Shown piece after piece: positions 10,397 through 24,216 of a stretch of 64,000 nucleotides of DNA (positions are counted from its first letter, which is position 1; each line of letters starts with the position of its first letter). This DNA comes from Arabidopsis thaliana. Taxonomy: Eukaryota; Streptophyta; Magnoliopsida; Brassicales; Brassicaceae. The DNA is taken from contig NC_003070.9 of NCBI RefSeq assembly GCF_000001735.4, forward strand, positions 29,993,971 through 30,057,970, in the 5' to 3' direction. The translations under genes and the position numbers were made by a program. Under the pieces are notes generated by a model. The model worked only from the letters and a program-made list of their open reading frames with translations, had not been told where the DNA came from and ran no database searches.

Positions 10397-12745
10397 TCAC
10401 AAGCCGAAGATGTTATGGTCGTTGGCACTGAAAATAGCACCGCCAAACTGCCTGGTGTTCAAGTCGCCTCCATCAAGGGCGGTCCCAAAACGGTCAAGCC
10501 ACTGGGCAGGACTGGGATTCTCTGCCTCTTCCACCCACTCCGACATCATGTCAATGTCCTCCAGGGCAATTGGGTCTGTCTCCAAGGTTATCATCCTCCC
10601 TAACTTTAGATTCTGATTCACGTACGCCAACTTGTTCAATATTTCTCTGTCAATCTTGTTTCGCCTTTCCCAGTGCATCTGCTGGAATGTGCTCCATTGG
10701 CGTTCCAAGTTGTAACCGCTGCAAACTTGGCTTAGTATTCTGATGGCCACCCGCTGCAAAACAGGTGCTGAGTCACCAAACTGCTCCCACCAGAGACCTG
10801 CATTACTAAGCAAACCATTATTAGACATCAACTTCTAGTCTTCTAGTGCTTCGTTACCAATTCTAAAGATCCCAGACCATACCCCTAATAGCCTGGTGAG
10901 GGGAAGATATCTACTAGTTTTGCAATTCGGTTTACTACGTGCCAGGCTATATCAACCTGGACTTATTTAGTTGTGTAATAAGACCATAGCTTTAATTGCG
11001 GTCATAGATAAGTGGATTATTTTTCTCCCGACTCAGACTACCTATACATCTCTGTTCACTAGTCATGACTTAAAGAAAATATAAATGTATTTATTGTCCA
11101 TACCTGGTGAAACTGAATCCCTCGCCTCCATGGCCAGGTTACAGCCGAACATTCCCTTTGCCCTAGTGAAAGTGAATATCTGATTTGTAATATCACGCCG
11201 TAGATCGCTAGTAGGAAGAAGTTTCTCCAACACTTTGAAAAAATCTTCTTTCAAGGAAGTGAGGAACTTTATCTCTGGGTTATACTGAATACTGGGGTTC
11301 AAGAATGCTGCTGCTGCATGAAGAGGTGAATGCAAATGCTCACACCAGTTAGTATCAACTATGTCAGAAAAGACCTTATGCTTATTCTCATCCATGATGT
11401 AGTATGTCCGTATTGACTCCTTGGCCTTGGACATTAACTCGTATATAGAACCTACAGCGGGCTTTCCAGTAGAAACTTCCCTCAACACTTTCAGGATAGG
11501 CTCGGAAATAGCCACACTTTCTTCCACAGCTCTCCAGAAATCATTATCCTCTAGGATATTCACGCATGAAATGCTCTGTGGTTTGTTAGTATTTGTGGTA
11601 TACTCTGGGCAATTGAACATGTGTTTTAGCCTTGCCTTTTGTTTCATCATTGACTGTAATGATAGAAAATTGGAGACAGACCTTGTGACACCGCTTCGGA
11701 TAATATCTTGCCCGCCTGTTAACTTTCTCAATAAATCTAGCACGGGGCTATTGTTGTAGACAAACTTAGATATGACCTGCGCTTGCGATATACATTGATT
11801 GACCCAATCAACCTTGGAGAATTCTTCTAAGATGATGTTCAAACACTGAGATGCACAGGGGGAGACGAAAATGGTTGCATAGTTTTGCAAGAGATGGTTT
11901 GAGATACCAGTGTAGCAGAAGCTGTTGTCCATAATGATTTGCACAATATGCTCCTGACCAATATCTTGGATGACAGAATCAAAGAGATCAGCAAGGCATT
12001 TTGAGTTCTTGAAATATGAGGAGGCGTCGACAGACTTGTGAAAAAAGATTCTGGAAGGTGAAGAGACGGAGAAGTTAATCAGTGCTCGTGATTTGTTGTC
12101 GGTCCATGCCTCAGCGATGATAGTACAGCCGGTGGTGACCCACTCCTTTTCAGTGTCTTTCAGTTGTAAGCTAATATCTGACTTAACCCTGTCCAGCCAT
12201 TCAGTCTTGGGAGAAGGAGCAACAAATCCAGGACCACACTTGGCAACGGCGTCGAGCATATGGTGATAAGAGGGTGAGCGGGCAACAGCGAAGTCAATCT
12301 TGTTCTCAAAGAAGAAGAGAGAAATACTCCTCTCTGCAATGTCCTGCGCATTAGGAGGAGAACTAGGAAAGACTAGTTTGGACGCAGGAGCATCAAACGG
12401 AGGAGATAAAGGTGGTGGAGGCTTGTACTTGTTGGTAATGGGGGGATCATCCTTGGCAGATAAAATGGAACGAACTCTATCAGTAACATCGTCCCTAACC
12501 TTGGCACATGGATTAACCCCTTTACTGGGAAGGCGAGAGAGATGATGCTTCAATCTACTAATGCCGCCATTAAGAACTCTAGAGCAAAACTTGCATTTAA
12601 CCTTGTTACCATCTAGTTTCTCTGCGTATTCCCAGCAGATATCTTTTTCTCGTACCACTGTCTCACACAACAACAATCGAATTTTTCATCTCAATCATAG
12701 GAAAGAAAATAAATAGAGCTGCTACTTTACTTTACATTACTTACT
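10397..12745 (-). CDS. Domesticated hAT-transposase-like protein with BED zinc finger
   Basis: A single-copy, intron-containing relative of hAT transposases, as At1g79740. Coding exons are 12745 (one base), 11104-12657 and 10397-10797, giving 651 residues. The A of the start codon is the last base of the upstream exon and TG begins the next, so intron 12658-12744 splits the ATG. The N-terminus is a BED-type finger (CKFC at about 20-23, then RLKHHLSRL, HxxxxH and a distal Cys). The C-terminus has the hAT dimerisation signature WWEQFGDSAPVLQRVA and LERQWSTFQQMHWERRNKI. A 5' UTR intron from about 12786 to 13005 is suggested by matching splice sites. No terminal inverted repeats were seen around the gene, which fits a host gene (DNA binding or regulation) rather than a mobile element. 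Confidence 0.9.
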
Positions 12746-13684
12746 TGGTGAATGATATATGATGTTGTTCTTCGTCAGCTTCCACCTGCCAACACACACA
12801 AAACCCTAGTAAGGAAATAAGAAATGTATGGAGGATTCTAGATTTCCTCTTGAGGATTGCCGGAATATGAGAAAGACACATGACGTAGCCACCGGTTCCC
12901 GGAGAGGAGAGAAACAGATTCGAAGATCTAATCGGAGAAGACCAAGTAGCAAGAAATCAAAGAGAATTTGGGATAAAGAAGAGTAATTGGGATAAGCTGC
13001 TTTACCGAGAGAGAAAGAGATTCACTTCTTCTCGCCGGAACCAACACTTCTGAGAAGTTAATTTTTCGCGATATTTTGCTCTCCTTCTTTCTTATGTCGT
13101 CGTCCTAGTTTTACTTTCCCTTCCTTCCTCTAATTGTCGTCGTCATTTCACTCTTAATTACATTTTCAATGAAATCGATACTAGTTTCCACCACTTTCAA
13201 TTCACTATCATCCTTAATTTGGTTCACTGCACTAAACGATTACACTCAACAATCAAGATATTGGCTCATCATTACCACGCACTAGAATGTTTTAGCTATC
13301 GATGATTTGCAGTATACGATGACCATACTTGAAGTATTTAAGTAAGAAGAAGAAAAAAACAACAAAGCTAGCTAGCAGTCACAATAAAATTGATGATCCT
13401 GAATATTTCCTAAAAGGAAAGCACACCATATGCAATCACATGTTGCTACCAAGAGACTACTAGCATACACGAGTATATGGCCCAGAGAAACAATTTCCAT
13501 AGGAGGATTATTACGGACTTAAAAAGAAACAACAAGGGAAACAGTGATTACAACACAAGATTTTAAAGATGCTGACAAACAAACAAACAAAAATCTCACG
13601 GGAAGTGGAAGGTGAACGAATAGGAGAGGAGAGAAATGGCCATAAGAGTCGTATGAGACATAACAAATTAGATTAAGCTTATCC
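12746..13684. other. 5' leader/promoter of the hAT-like gene and 3' flank of NADP-ME4
   Basis: The part nearest 12745 contains a predicted 41-base non-coding exon piece (12745-12785) and an upstream leader exon ending at 13006 (donor GTAAAG). The rest is promoter. From about 13330 to 13684 the DNA is AT-rich and probably 3' UTR of NADP-ME4. No other gene is seen. Confidence 0.5.
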
Positions 13685-17209
<3,525 letters not shown>

Positions 17210-18083
17210 GGCGTCTGGGGATGCCTTGTCTCTTAGACGGAGGAGGAGAAGGGAGGAGACGGAGAGAGTCTTCTTCTTCAGAGCGGCCGTGGTCGTGGAT
17301 TTCAGCGCGGCCGTGGTCGTGGATTTCAGCGCGGCCGTGATCGTCTCTCGCTCACTTTCTCTCTTCCTATCTCCCTCACACGCTCTAAATCTGCTGGGAG
17401 AGAGTCTTCTTCTTCAGAACCTCCATTGTTGACGTGTCTTCTTCCTTTTCTATCTCTTCCCAAATTGCGTCTCCACTCCTTGGCTTCTCCCTTTATTTAC
17501 CAATTTGCCATTGCTCACCGGTCCCTGTATTGGTACGCTTTTGTCAATTTTAGCCCACAAAATCTAAATTATAACTTTTCGTTGACTCTGACCTCTCTCT
17601 CTTATTTCTTTTCAATTGAAAATTGTGACTCAAACTAGCAAAAGGACAGACAATTTCAAGCGAAAATGCAACTACCATCAATGTACTGGTACTAAGTAGA
17701 TTTAGTTGGTTTGGAATTGGTATGAGAGAGATTCACCACTTGCCCTCTCTACTTGACATTTATTTTTTTATTTATGTGACAGAAAAGGACTCTTCCAACT
17801 TGGACTTGTGTCACACTCGATGCCCATCCTGTGAGGATCCACGTCAATTGGGTAAACAAAAGGCCGCTTAAGGCCCAACTTGGGTCCATCCATAATATGA
17901 TGAATAGTGTCATCCTCTCTGGTTTTTGGAAAAGGAAAAGTTGCAATGAATAAAAGCAAACAAGAGAATTGCATCTCATCATTATGCTCTCGCTTTATTT
18001 AACAAAAACTTTTTCTTTGGCCAATGATCGATCCTTGCTCTACATATATACAAGTATTATCACGAGTAAGACCCCAAACAAAA
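17210..18083. promoter_or_regulatory. Divergent promoter region of NADP-ME4 and DTA4
   Basis: The 874 bases between two start codons facing away from each other. The NADP-ME4 side is unusually GC-rich and repeat-bearing (24-base tandem repeat, listed separately). The DTA4 side has TATA-like runs near 17995 and 18042. No coding exon is supported. Confidence 0.5.
17262..17421. repeat. 24-bp tandem repeat in the NADP-ME4 leader/promoter
   Basis: A 24-base unit starting GCGGCCGTGGTCGTGG begins at 17283, 17307 and, partially, 17331. In addition AGAGAGTCTTCTTCTTCAGA occurs at about 17262 and again at about 17400. The repeats lie 75 to 210 bases upstream of the NADP-ME4 ATG, so they are probably in its 5' UTR or core promoter. 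One strand is open in frame (repeating AAVVVDFS), but nothing else supports a protein. Confidence 0.75.
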
Positions 18084-19072
18084 ATGGGAGTTTCCTCTCC
18101 CGACTTCCGAGCCCCTCCTCCGTCCCCGGTAGCATCCAGCCGCCGTGCCTCCTTCACGGCCAACGAAGACGTCCTCTCGGAGTTCCTGGACAAGTGTGGT
18201 CGAGTCCCAAATCTTGTATTGCCCGATAAAGTCTTCCCCAAGCACACATTCCTTCTCAACCCTCCCACCTTCGATTTCCACCGGTTGGACTCCCTCTCGG
18301 CTCTGCTTGATGCCATCGCCACCATCGGTTGTTTTCAGCTCGTTAACCACGGTGTTCCAGAGGCTATGGTGAAAGCCGCCATGGACAAAACCATTTTCCA
18401 CGATGAGACGGAGGAGTTCGTGTTTAATAAAGATATTAATGCTGATGATCACACGGCTTGTTATTCAGATTTGAGGTAAGGCAGCAAAATTTACTATATA
18501 TAGTAATTGATTAGGAATATATATTGTTTAAAATAAAGTAGTAAGTAATGATTTGAAGATGCAGGGAGTTGATGGGTGAGGCAGAGAGGATAGGGAAGGC
18601 GGTGAGAGAAAAGCTAGGAGCAGGAGGAAGAAGCCAAAAGGAAGGGGTAGGGGTTTGCTACGTGAAGAGGCATAATATTAAAAACGAATCAAAGGAAGAA
18701 GCCATAAGGATGCTGCTAAGAGGCTATGACGAAAGACATTCTCTATGTCTCAACTTCTGCCATGCAGAGTTCCACGTCTACTCCAAAAGAGGTTGGGTCT
18801 CCTTCTCCCCACGTCCCGATGCGGTGATCGTCACAATCGGAGATCAAGGCTGGAGCGGAAGATTCAAGGGCGTTGTGGGGAGGCCCCTTCTTTACAAATC
18901 AGATCTTCATCACAATCTGATTTCCATATCCTTTCTCTACACTAGTACTACCACTCTCCACAACACAAGCAGAAAAATTACCAAAAGGACGAAGAAGAAG
19001 ACCATTTCCCTCTTCCAACAGCTCCTCTTTGCTCTCTTTCTCACACTCCTCTTCCCTTTTTTACTTCCTTGA
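18084..19072 (+). CDS. DTA4: DTA4-like, 2-oxoglutarate/Fe(II) dioxygenase-fold protein with hydrophobic C-terminal tail
   Basis: Homologue of Arabidopsis DOWNSTREAM TARGET OF AGL15-4 (At1g79760). Two exons, 18084-18475 and 18565-19072, give 299 residues. The N-terminal half resembles the DIOX_N region (FDFHRLDSLSALLDAIATIG, CFQLVNHGVP). The C-terminal half keeps the fold signature VYSKRGWVSFSPRPDAVIVTIGD. The metal HxD pair, the distal His (VVGRPLLY where HR is usual) and the RxS motif are not recognisable, so catalysis is doubtful. The last ~30 residues are a lysine-rich patch (RTKKKT) followed by a leucine/phenylalanine-rich segment ending at the stop, as in tail-anchored membrane proteins. 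An in-frame ATG at 18024 could add 20 residues. I prefer 18084 because it begins the conserved MGVSSPDFRAP and a TATA-like run lies between the two. Confidence 0.85.
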
Positions 19073-20192
19073 TCATTACATACTTGTTGCCTTGTTGCTC
19101 CTTTTTTCCTTTTTTTCTTTGGAAACTAAAATACAAGTGGGTAATGTGTATCTCAATCTTGTTTAATTTTAGCCTTTTTCCCAAGCAATGCATGGCCCAA
19201 TCATTCAGTTTAAAATCCCGCTATATCCAAATAACGATATTTGACCCCTCACCCATTCGGTTATCAATCTCATGCCCAATCCACTTGACACTGCGCAAGA
19301 ATCACATAGATATATACTCTGAACTCTGAAGTAATTCTTACATAACCCGAGATTAATTAGGTGGTGCAAGAGCACATATCCACCTTCGAGTATTTCACTG
19401 CAAGAAACGTAACGTGTATATATATGCACAGATTTGATGTATAGTAATGCTATGCATCGTTTTCACACTACGTATGTAATGTAAGTGTAACTATAATGCA
19501 ATATAGACAACAAGATATATAGAGTTATGTTGAATCAGCTACATATAATAGACAAGAAATGTATGCATGCACGTGAGCGTCCTCCCACTTTCCAAGTTAT
19601 CGCAAAAGTGAGTTTAAAACAACCAATATATATTTTTTCTTCTTCTTCTTTTTGTTGGGATTGATAATATTTACAAGTTTCAACTTTTAACTTCATTACG
19701 AGTGGTCTTCCTCGAGTCCATGTTGTTCCTCTCTTATATGTGTGGTTAGACAAAACTCCCACACACGTGACCTATATATCGTTGTCTCTGCGATCCATAT
19801 AGTTCCTTTTACTTACCTCCACACAATTCTTGAGGGCTTGCTTTTGGTACGTAATTGTTTGTATCTTCACTTTTAGCTCGAATAGCACATTTTTGTATAT
19901 TTGCACACTTGCTTATCTGATTTCCTTCTATAATTCAGATTTCATGCTACAAAATGTATCTAATTTTTGCAATCTCTAAGGAAACTACATTAATGAGAAC
20001 GAAATGAACACCAAGTTTACAGTTCATTAAAAAAATGACAAAAGTTTAGTTGAGATCGATTAGTGACGGCAGACAAAAAATAAATAATGTTTTTGTTTGT
20101 ATATATCCCCATATATGCATGAACTCAATACAGAGAGAGATATACCAATTTAGAAGAGTTGTATTAAAGGCTAGGATCCAGTTGCAATGTAG

Positions 20193-20288
20193 CACGTGAA
20201 TTAGTGGCTTCATTAATTAGTATTGTTGTGAAAAGTAAAACAAAGAGTAAGTAAAGAGCTAGGTCGCTATAGCGTGAGCACGTACGTG
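20193..20288. promoter_or_regulatory. ACGT-core (ABRE/G-box-like) cluster and palindromes
   Basis: CACGTG at 20193-20198, the palindrome CGCTATAGCG at 20265-20274 and the palindrome CACGTACGTG at 20279-20288 lie 60 to 155 bases upstream of the TATA box. ACGTG cores are binding sites of bZIP and bHLH factors, including ABA-responsive ones. A role here is inferred from position only. Confidence 0.5.
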
Positions 20289-20346
20289 AGATGGCAATGC
20301 TGAACCACACAATACACATGAATATGTCAACACAGACAGCACCGCT

Positions 20347-20354
20347 TATAAATA
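20347..20354 (+). promoter_or_regulatory. TATA box of the DUF1677 gene
   Basis: TATAAATA, 47 bases before the start codon, so the leader would be about 15 to 20 bases. The ACGT-core elements lie just upstream. Confidence 0.6.
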
Positions 20355-20400
20355 CCAAAGCTTAGCGCAGACGCTCTAGGTGAAAAAAAGAAGATTGGAT

Positions 20401-20904
20401 ATGGCAGCAAACGGGAGAAGGAAGAGCGTGAGCGGAAGCTTGGTGAAGCCGCCCCCGCCAAAGGTAGGGAAAAAGTCACTGCATAGGTCCCTGTCAGACA
20501 TATCGCTGGATTATCACAGAGAAGAAGAGAAAGGACTGGGGACGATAGTGGAGGTAGAGAAGGCAAAGTGCGAGTGCTGCGGGATGAGGGAGGAGTGCAC
20601 GATGGAGTACATAGAGAGGGTGAGGGAGAAGTTCTTTGGGAAGTGGATATGCGGACTGTGCTCAGAGGCGGTGAAGGAGGAGAGGGATAAGAGGGAAGAG
20701 GAAGGGCTAGAAGGGGCCTTGAAGGAGCACATGAGCGCCTGCCTCAGGTTCAACAAGCTCGGGAGGGAGTATCCGGCTCTCTTCCAAGCTGATGCCATGA
20801 GAGATATGCTCCGGAGAAGCACGAGGGGTCAGTCTATTATCCCTAAGCCCGCCATTTCCCGTACTTCAAGCTGTATTCCTGCCATCACCAGGGACCTTAA
20901 TTAA
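20401..20904 (+). CDS. DUF1677 family protein (plant-specific, cysteine-rich)
   Basis: Single-exon gene of 167 residues. ATG at 20401 is the first in frame and is followed by a basic, proline-containing N-terminus (residues 1-30) with a possible phosphosite region (LHRSLSDISL). The DUF1677 core has cysteines at about 57, 59, 60, 66, 84 and 87 (CECCGMREEC, then WICGLC), which could bind zinc. It is followed by a charged helix and a conserved FQADAMRDMLRRS block near the C-terminus. The biochemical function of the family is unknown. It corresponds to At1g79770. Confidence 0.9.
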   Translation: MAANGRRKSVSGSLVKPPPPKVGKKSLHRSLSDISLDYHREEEKGLGTIVEVEKAKCECCGMREECTMEYIERVREKFFGKWICGLCSEAVKEERDKREEEGLEGALKEHMSACLRFNKLGREYPALFQADAMRDMLRRSTRGQSIIPKPAISRTSSCIPAITRDLN

Positions 20905-21959
20905 TTTGTCTCTTCTAATATCTTAACGTTTAATTTAGTCCCTAGCTAGCTATAGCTACTAGTACTCTAAACACTCATATATATATATATACTACAGTAC
21001 TAATTAATAAAACTGATCCAGATATCCTGGTCAAGCGTAATATAAGTTGTATTTAATTCCTATGTATTTTCGTTTCTTTCAATCCAAAGGAACCAGATAC
21101 TTTTTTCTATAGAAATGAAGGGATCATGAACTGTCTATATAGATTTGTTTTTTCGCTATAAATTTTCAATTCAGAGGAATAGAATGGATGTGGGATGGGA
21201 TGATCAATGATGGGTCCATTCTTGCAAATCTCTTATTCAGGTGAACTCATCATATATAACCGCTAGTTTACCACCCGGCCGAGTGGACGACCTATTCGTA
21301 TATCTGTTATGACGACACGTGTCAACTTTTCTTTGGCTGTATCCCCTTTCCTTTAAATTCTGTCTCCGTTGAATTCCGGATATATAGATTTAAGTTTGTG
21401 ACTCCTCAAATTTCTCTTCTCTCAGTTGTTGTAGTATTAGTTATAACACTATCACATCTCAAAAATCTAATTAACCTATCGTCCACGTACATACAAATAT
21501 TAATTGATGTTATAAGGAGGAGAATGTGAAACATATGAGAAAGTAAATACAAATATCATTCAAATCGGGTTCTTTGGCATTTGCGTCTTAATAAGCAGAG
21601 AACATGAGGCACGCTGATTGTACCTGCTCATGTACATAGAGATAGACAAGTCCCCCAATAGAGATGTTTATTTTTCCATCCCATTTTTTAAATTACATAT
21701 AAATAAATATATAAGAAAGGAATGAGCTAGGCTTGATTCACAACTTTCGTCTTTTTTTGTTATAAAAGAAAGAAATACAAAGTCGTATAAAAAAAAGAGA
21801 GAGCGAAACAGGAGGAAGCAGCAACACGGAAAAGGTGGAGGAGAAAAAGAGAGTACTTGTTGTGGTATAAAGAATGAAGGAGTGAGTTTGTGTGTGAGTT
21901 TTATAAAAATAAAAAAGCAGGAGCATATCACACAAACAAACAACGTAGAAAGGGTTCGA
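20905..21959. other. Intergenic region upstream of the CASP-like gene
   Basis: About 1 kb without a supported gene. It starts with the DUF1677 3' UTR, contains a TA run near 20980, and ends with a TATAAAA at about 21902-21908, 52 bases before the CASP-like ATG. The + strand leader is purine-rich. Minus-strand open frames here are low-complexity and unsupported. Confidence 0.5.
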
Positions 21960-22886
21960 ATGACGAGTAATGGAGAAGGGGGAGAGGTGGTGGCGAAGAG
22001 GAGGAGGAAGGGAATTAAGGAGCTAGTGCAGGTGGCTCTCAGGGGAGGTTGTTTGGCTGCTTCAGCCACGGCCATGGCGGTGATGCTGACCGCTACTGAG
22101 GAGGGAGTGGCAGACATCTACGGCTTCAAGCTCACTCTCTCCTCCAACTGGTCTTTCTCTCCCTCCTACCAGTCAGTCTTCTTCTTCTTCGTCTTCTTCT
22201 TCTTACGAGCATTATAATTAGGGACAGACATAGCAATTAGAATTTTCTTTTTATCTGAATGCATATATATATATTATAATAAAAGAAAAGCAGCAAAACA
22301 GAATGTGTGTGTTCGGATGACAGATATTCCGGTGAACAGAAACACATCCGTGAACCAAACAACAACATGACATTATTGTGTGTCCTAGCTAGTTTTAAAC
22401 TTTGTGATTATATATAGTGTATATTTCATTCATCTCACTAAGAAAGAGTTGTTTGGTGTTAAGGTATGTGGTGGGGGCATGCGCAGGGACCGTGCTCTAC
22501 TCCCTGTTACAGCTCTGCCTCGGTGTTTACAGACTCGTCACCGGATCTCCCATCACGCCTTCCCGCTTCCAAGCTTGGCTTTGCTTCACCTCCGATCAGG
22601 TTCCTCGTCTCCTTTTCTCCATTCCCTTTTCTTCCGAATGTAACCCATTTGATTTACTGTGTGCACGCAGCTCTTTTGTTATTTGATGATGAGCGCTGGA
22701 TCAGCCGGTTCCGGAGTTACCAACCTCAACAAAACCGGCATCAGGCACACTCCTCTCCCCGACTTCTGCAAGACCCTTTCTTCTTTCTGCAATCATGTCG
22801 CCCTGTCTCTCCTCTTAGTCTTCCTCTCCTTCATCTTCCTCGCTTCCTCTTCCTTCTTTACTGTCCTTGTGCTCTCCACTCCCTAG
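21960..22886 (+). CDS. CASP-like (UPF0497/DUF588) four-helix membrane protein
   Basis: Member of the CASPARIAN STRIP MEMBRANE DOMAIN PROTEIN-like family, small four-helix plasma-membrane proteins able to form membrane scaffolds. Three exons, 21960-22171, 22464-22599 and 22671-22886, give 187 residues. A basic cytosolic N-terminus (KRRRKGIKE) is followed by four hydrophobic segments at about residues 28-50, 72-95, 105-130 and 155-185. The fourth is leucine/serine/phenylalanine-rich and ends the protein. Splices restore SYQ-YVVGAC and TSDQ-LFCYLM. It corresponds to At1g79780. Function is not established for this member. It converges with the HAD phosphatase gene, with only 130 bases between stop codons. 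Confidence 0.88.
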
Positions 22887-23016
22887 TCTCAATATTTTCG
22901 CTGCTTTATATAATCCAACAAAGACTCTACTTGCAATCCCAAAAACAATGTATTTCTCTTTTGAGTATTTCTCTGATGCAATACATTTAAGATGATGCGT
23001 TGTGATGAAATTACAA

Positions 23017-24216
23017 TCATAATTTGGGTACAGAGACGTTGATCCCTAGATCTGAGAGATCCTTAGCGAGCGAATCTGCATTCTCAAAGCATAACCCACC
23101 CATCCCTATCTCTATAGCACACTTGACGTTGGTTGGCCTGCGTATCAGACACTCCTTCAGATCAAAATGGTTTCTTTCTTTTAAGTTATAAAGGCATTGA
23201 GTTCATGTTATAACCTGTCATCAATGAATATACAGTCGCAAGGTTCAACTCCGAGGTGTCCCACAACCTCGAGGTAGAACTCTGGATCAGGCTTTCTCTT
23301 CCCTGAAAGATATAACACATGAGGAGCTTTGTATGTAGTAGGAATGGTTTGGATCTGACAAGCAATAAGTAGTAAAAAGAGGCAAGAGATGTGTGATGTA
23401 CCAGCAATACAGGAGCAAAACGTCCATGATAAGTAGGCAGAAAGCTTTAACTTGTCTTCGATAATGTTGTACCTATGGAAACACGACAAGAGTAAACAAA
23501 GAGACATGAAGCTCCGTTTCAAAGAGTGAAAGGCAAGGGATGGAAACCAGATGGGATAGTTAGTGAAAGCATGAATCTCGAAGTCGTCAGCTGCCAAAGT
23601 TTGAAGGAGCTCTTGCATGCCATCTAAGTAGGAGTAACCTGACCTCATGCACTCCTTAAGCCCTGCAATAAAGAGGATTGAAATAGGTACGAGGAAACCC
23701 TCTCTCTGTGTATTTACCTATCTATCTATATGGCAATCTCACCTTCCAAATCAAAATCCCTCCCATCTATAAAGAAGTTTCTAGCAAGCTCCTCCTAAAA
23801 CCAAAAGTCAGAGGAGATAATATGAAGAAAAAAAGAAAGAAAGAGTGGTGGTACCTCACCTCATCAATCAAACCCTTTTCAAATTCGATCCAGACCATCG
23901 GGTGCTTGCACTCTAGTAGTTGCTTCATTGGCATTCTGATCCACAACCTCAGTTTATCATTGATGAATCGAGAAATAAATTCGAGGATTTCACTTTCTCA
24001 CCCGAAGAAGGCCGGAACGTCCTGGTAAAAGGGGTCACGGACGATGGTGTCCATGACGTCGAAGAGGAGAATCGGAAGCTTCCTTTTCCGAGAGATTTCA
24101 TCACCACTGCTGCTGCCCAGACAGCAAGAACCCGAGGCCCGAACAGGATTCTTCTTCCACATGTTGGGTTTCAGATTGATGAATTCCGCCGATGTGTGCA
24201 TCGCCGCCGCCGCCAT
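23017..24216 (-). CDS. Plastid HAD-superfamily phosphatase (FMN hydrolase type)
   Basis: Homologue of Arabidopsis chloroplast flavin mononucleotide hydrolase 1 (At1g79790), which dephosphorylates FMN to riboflavin in the stroma. Seven exons: 24002-24216, 23860-23935, 23743-23794, 23548-23662, 23402-23472, 23215-23302, 23017-23137, giving 245 residues. The first ~45 residues look like a transit peptide. HAD motif I reads LLFDVMDTIV (residues 50-59), not the usual DxDGT. The later motifs are HAFTNYP (motif II Thr), KRKPDPEFY (motif III Lys) and CIFIDDR (motif IV Asp pair). The ATG is followed by MAAAAMHTSA. The gene is divergent from the early nodulin-like gene, 362 bases away. Confidence 0.9.

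Larger units (their letters stand above)
19073..20400. other. Intergenic region with the DUF1677 gene promoter
   Basis: About 1.3 kb with no supported gene. It is AT-rich. Near its right end are ACGT-core motifs and palindromes (listed separately) and a TATA box. G-box cores also occur near 19570. The first 250 bases are probably DTA4 3' UTR. Confidence 0.5.

Noticed and set aside
18024..18083. Upstream in-frame ATG for DTA4
   Set aside because: The extra 20 residues are not part of the conserved N-terminus and a TATA-like run lies between the two ATGs; kept only as an alternative in the gene entry.
21940..21960. GGGTTCGAATG, also T-loop-like
   Set aside because: It is the CASP-like leader immediately before the ATG, without other tRNA features.
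22404..22990. Three overlapping + strand frames around the CASP-like gene
   Set aside because: Only the exon pieces 22464-22599 and 22671-22886 splice into the conserved protein; the others are shifted frames or read through introns.
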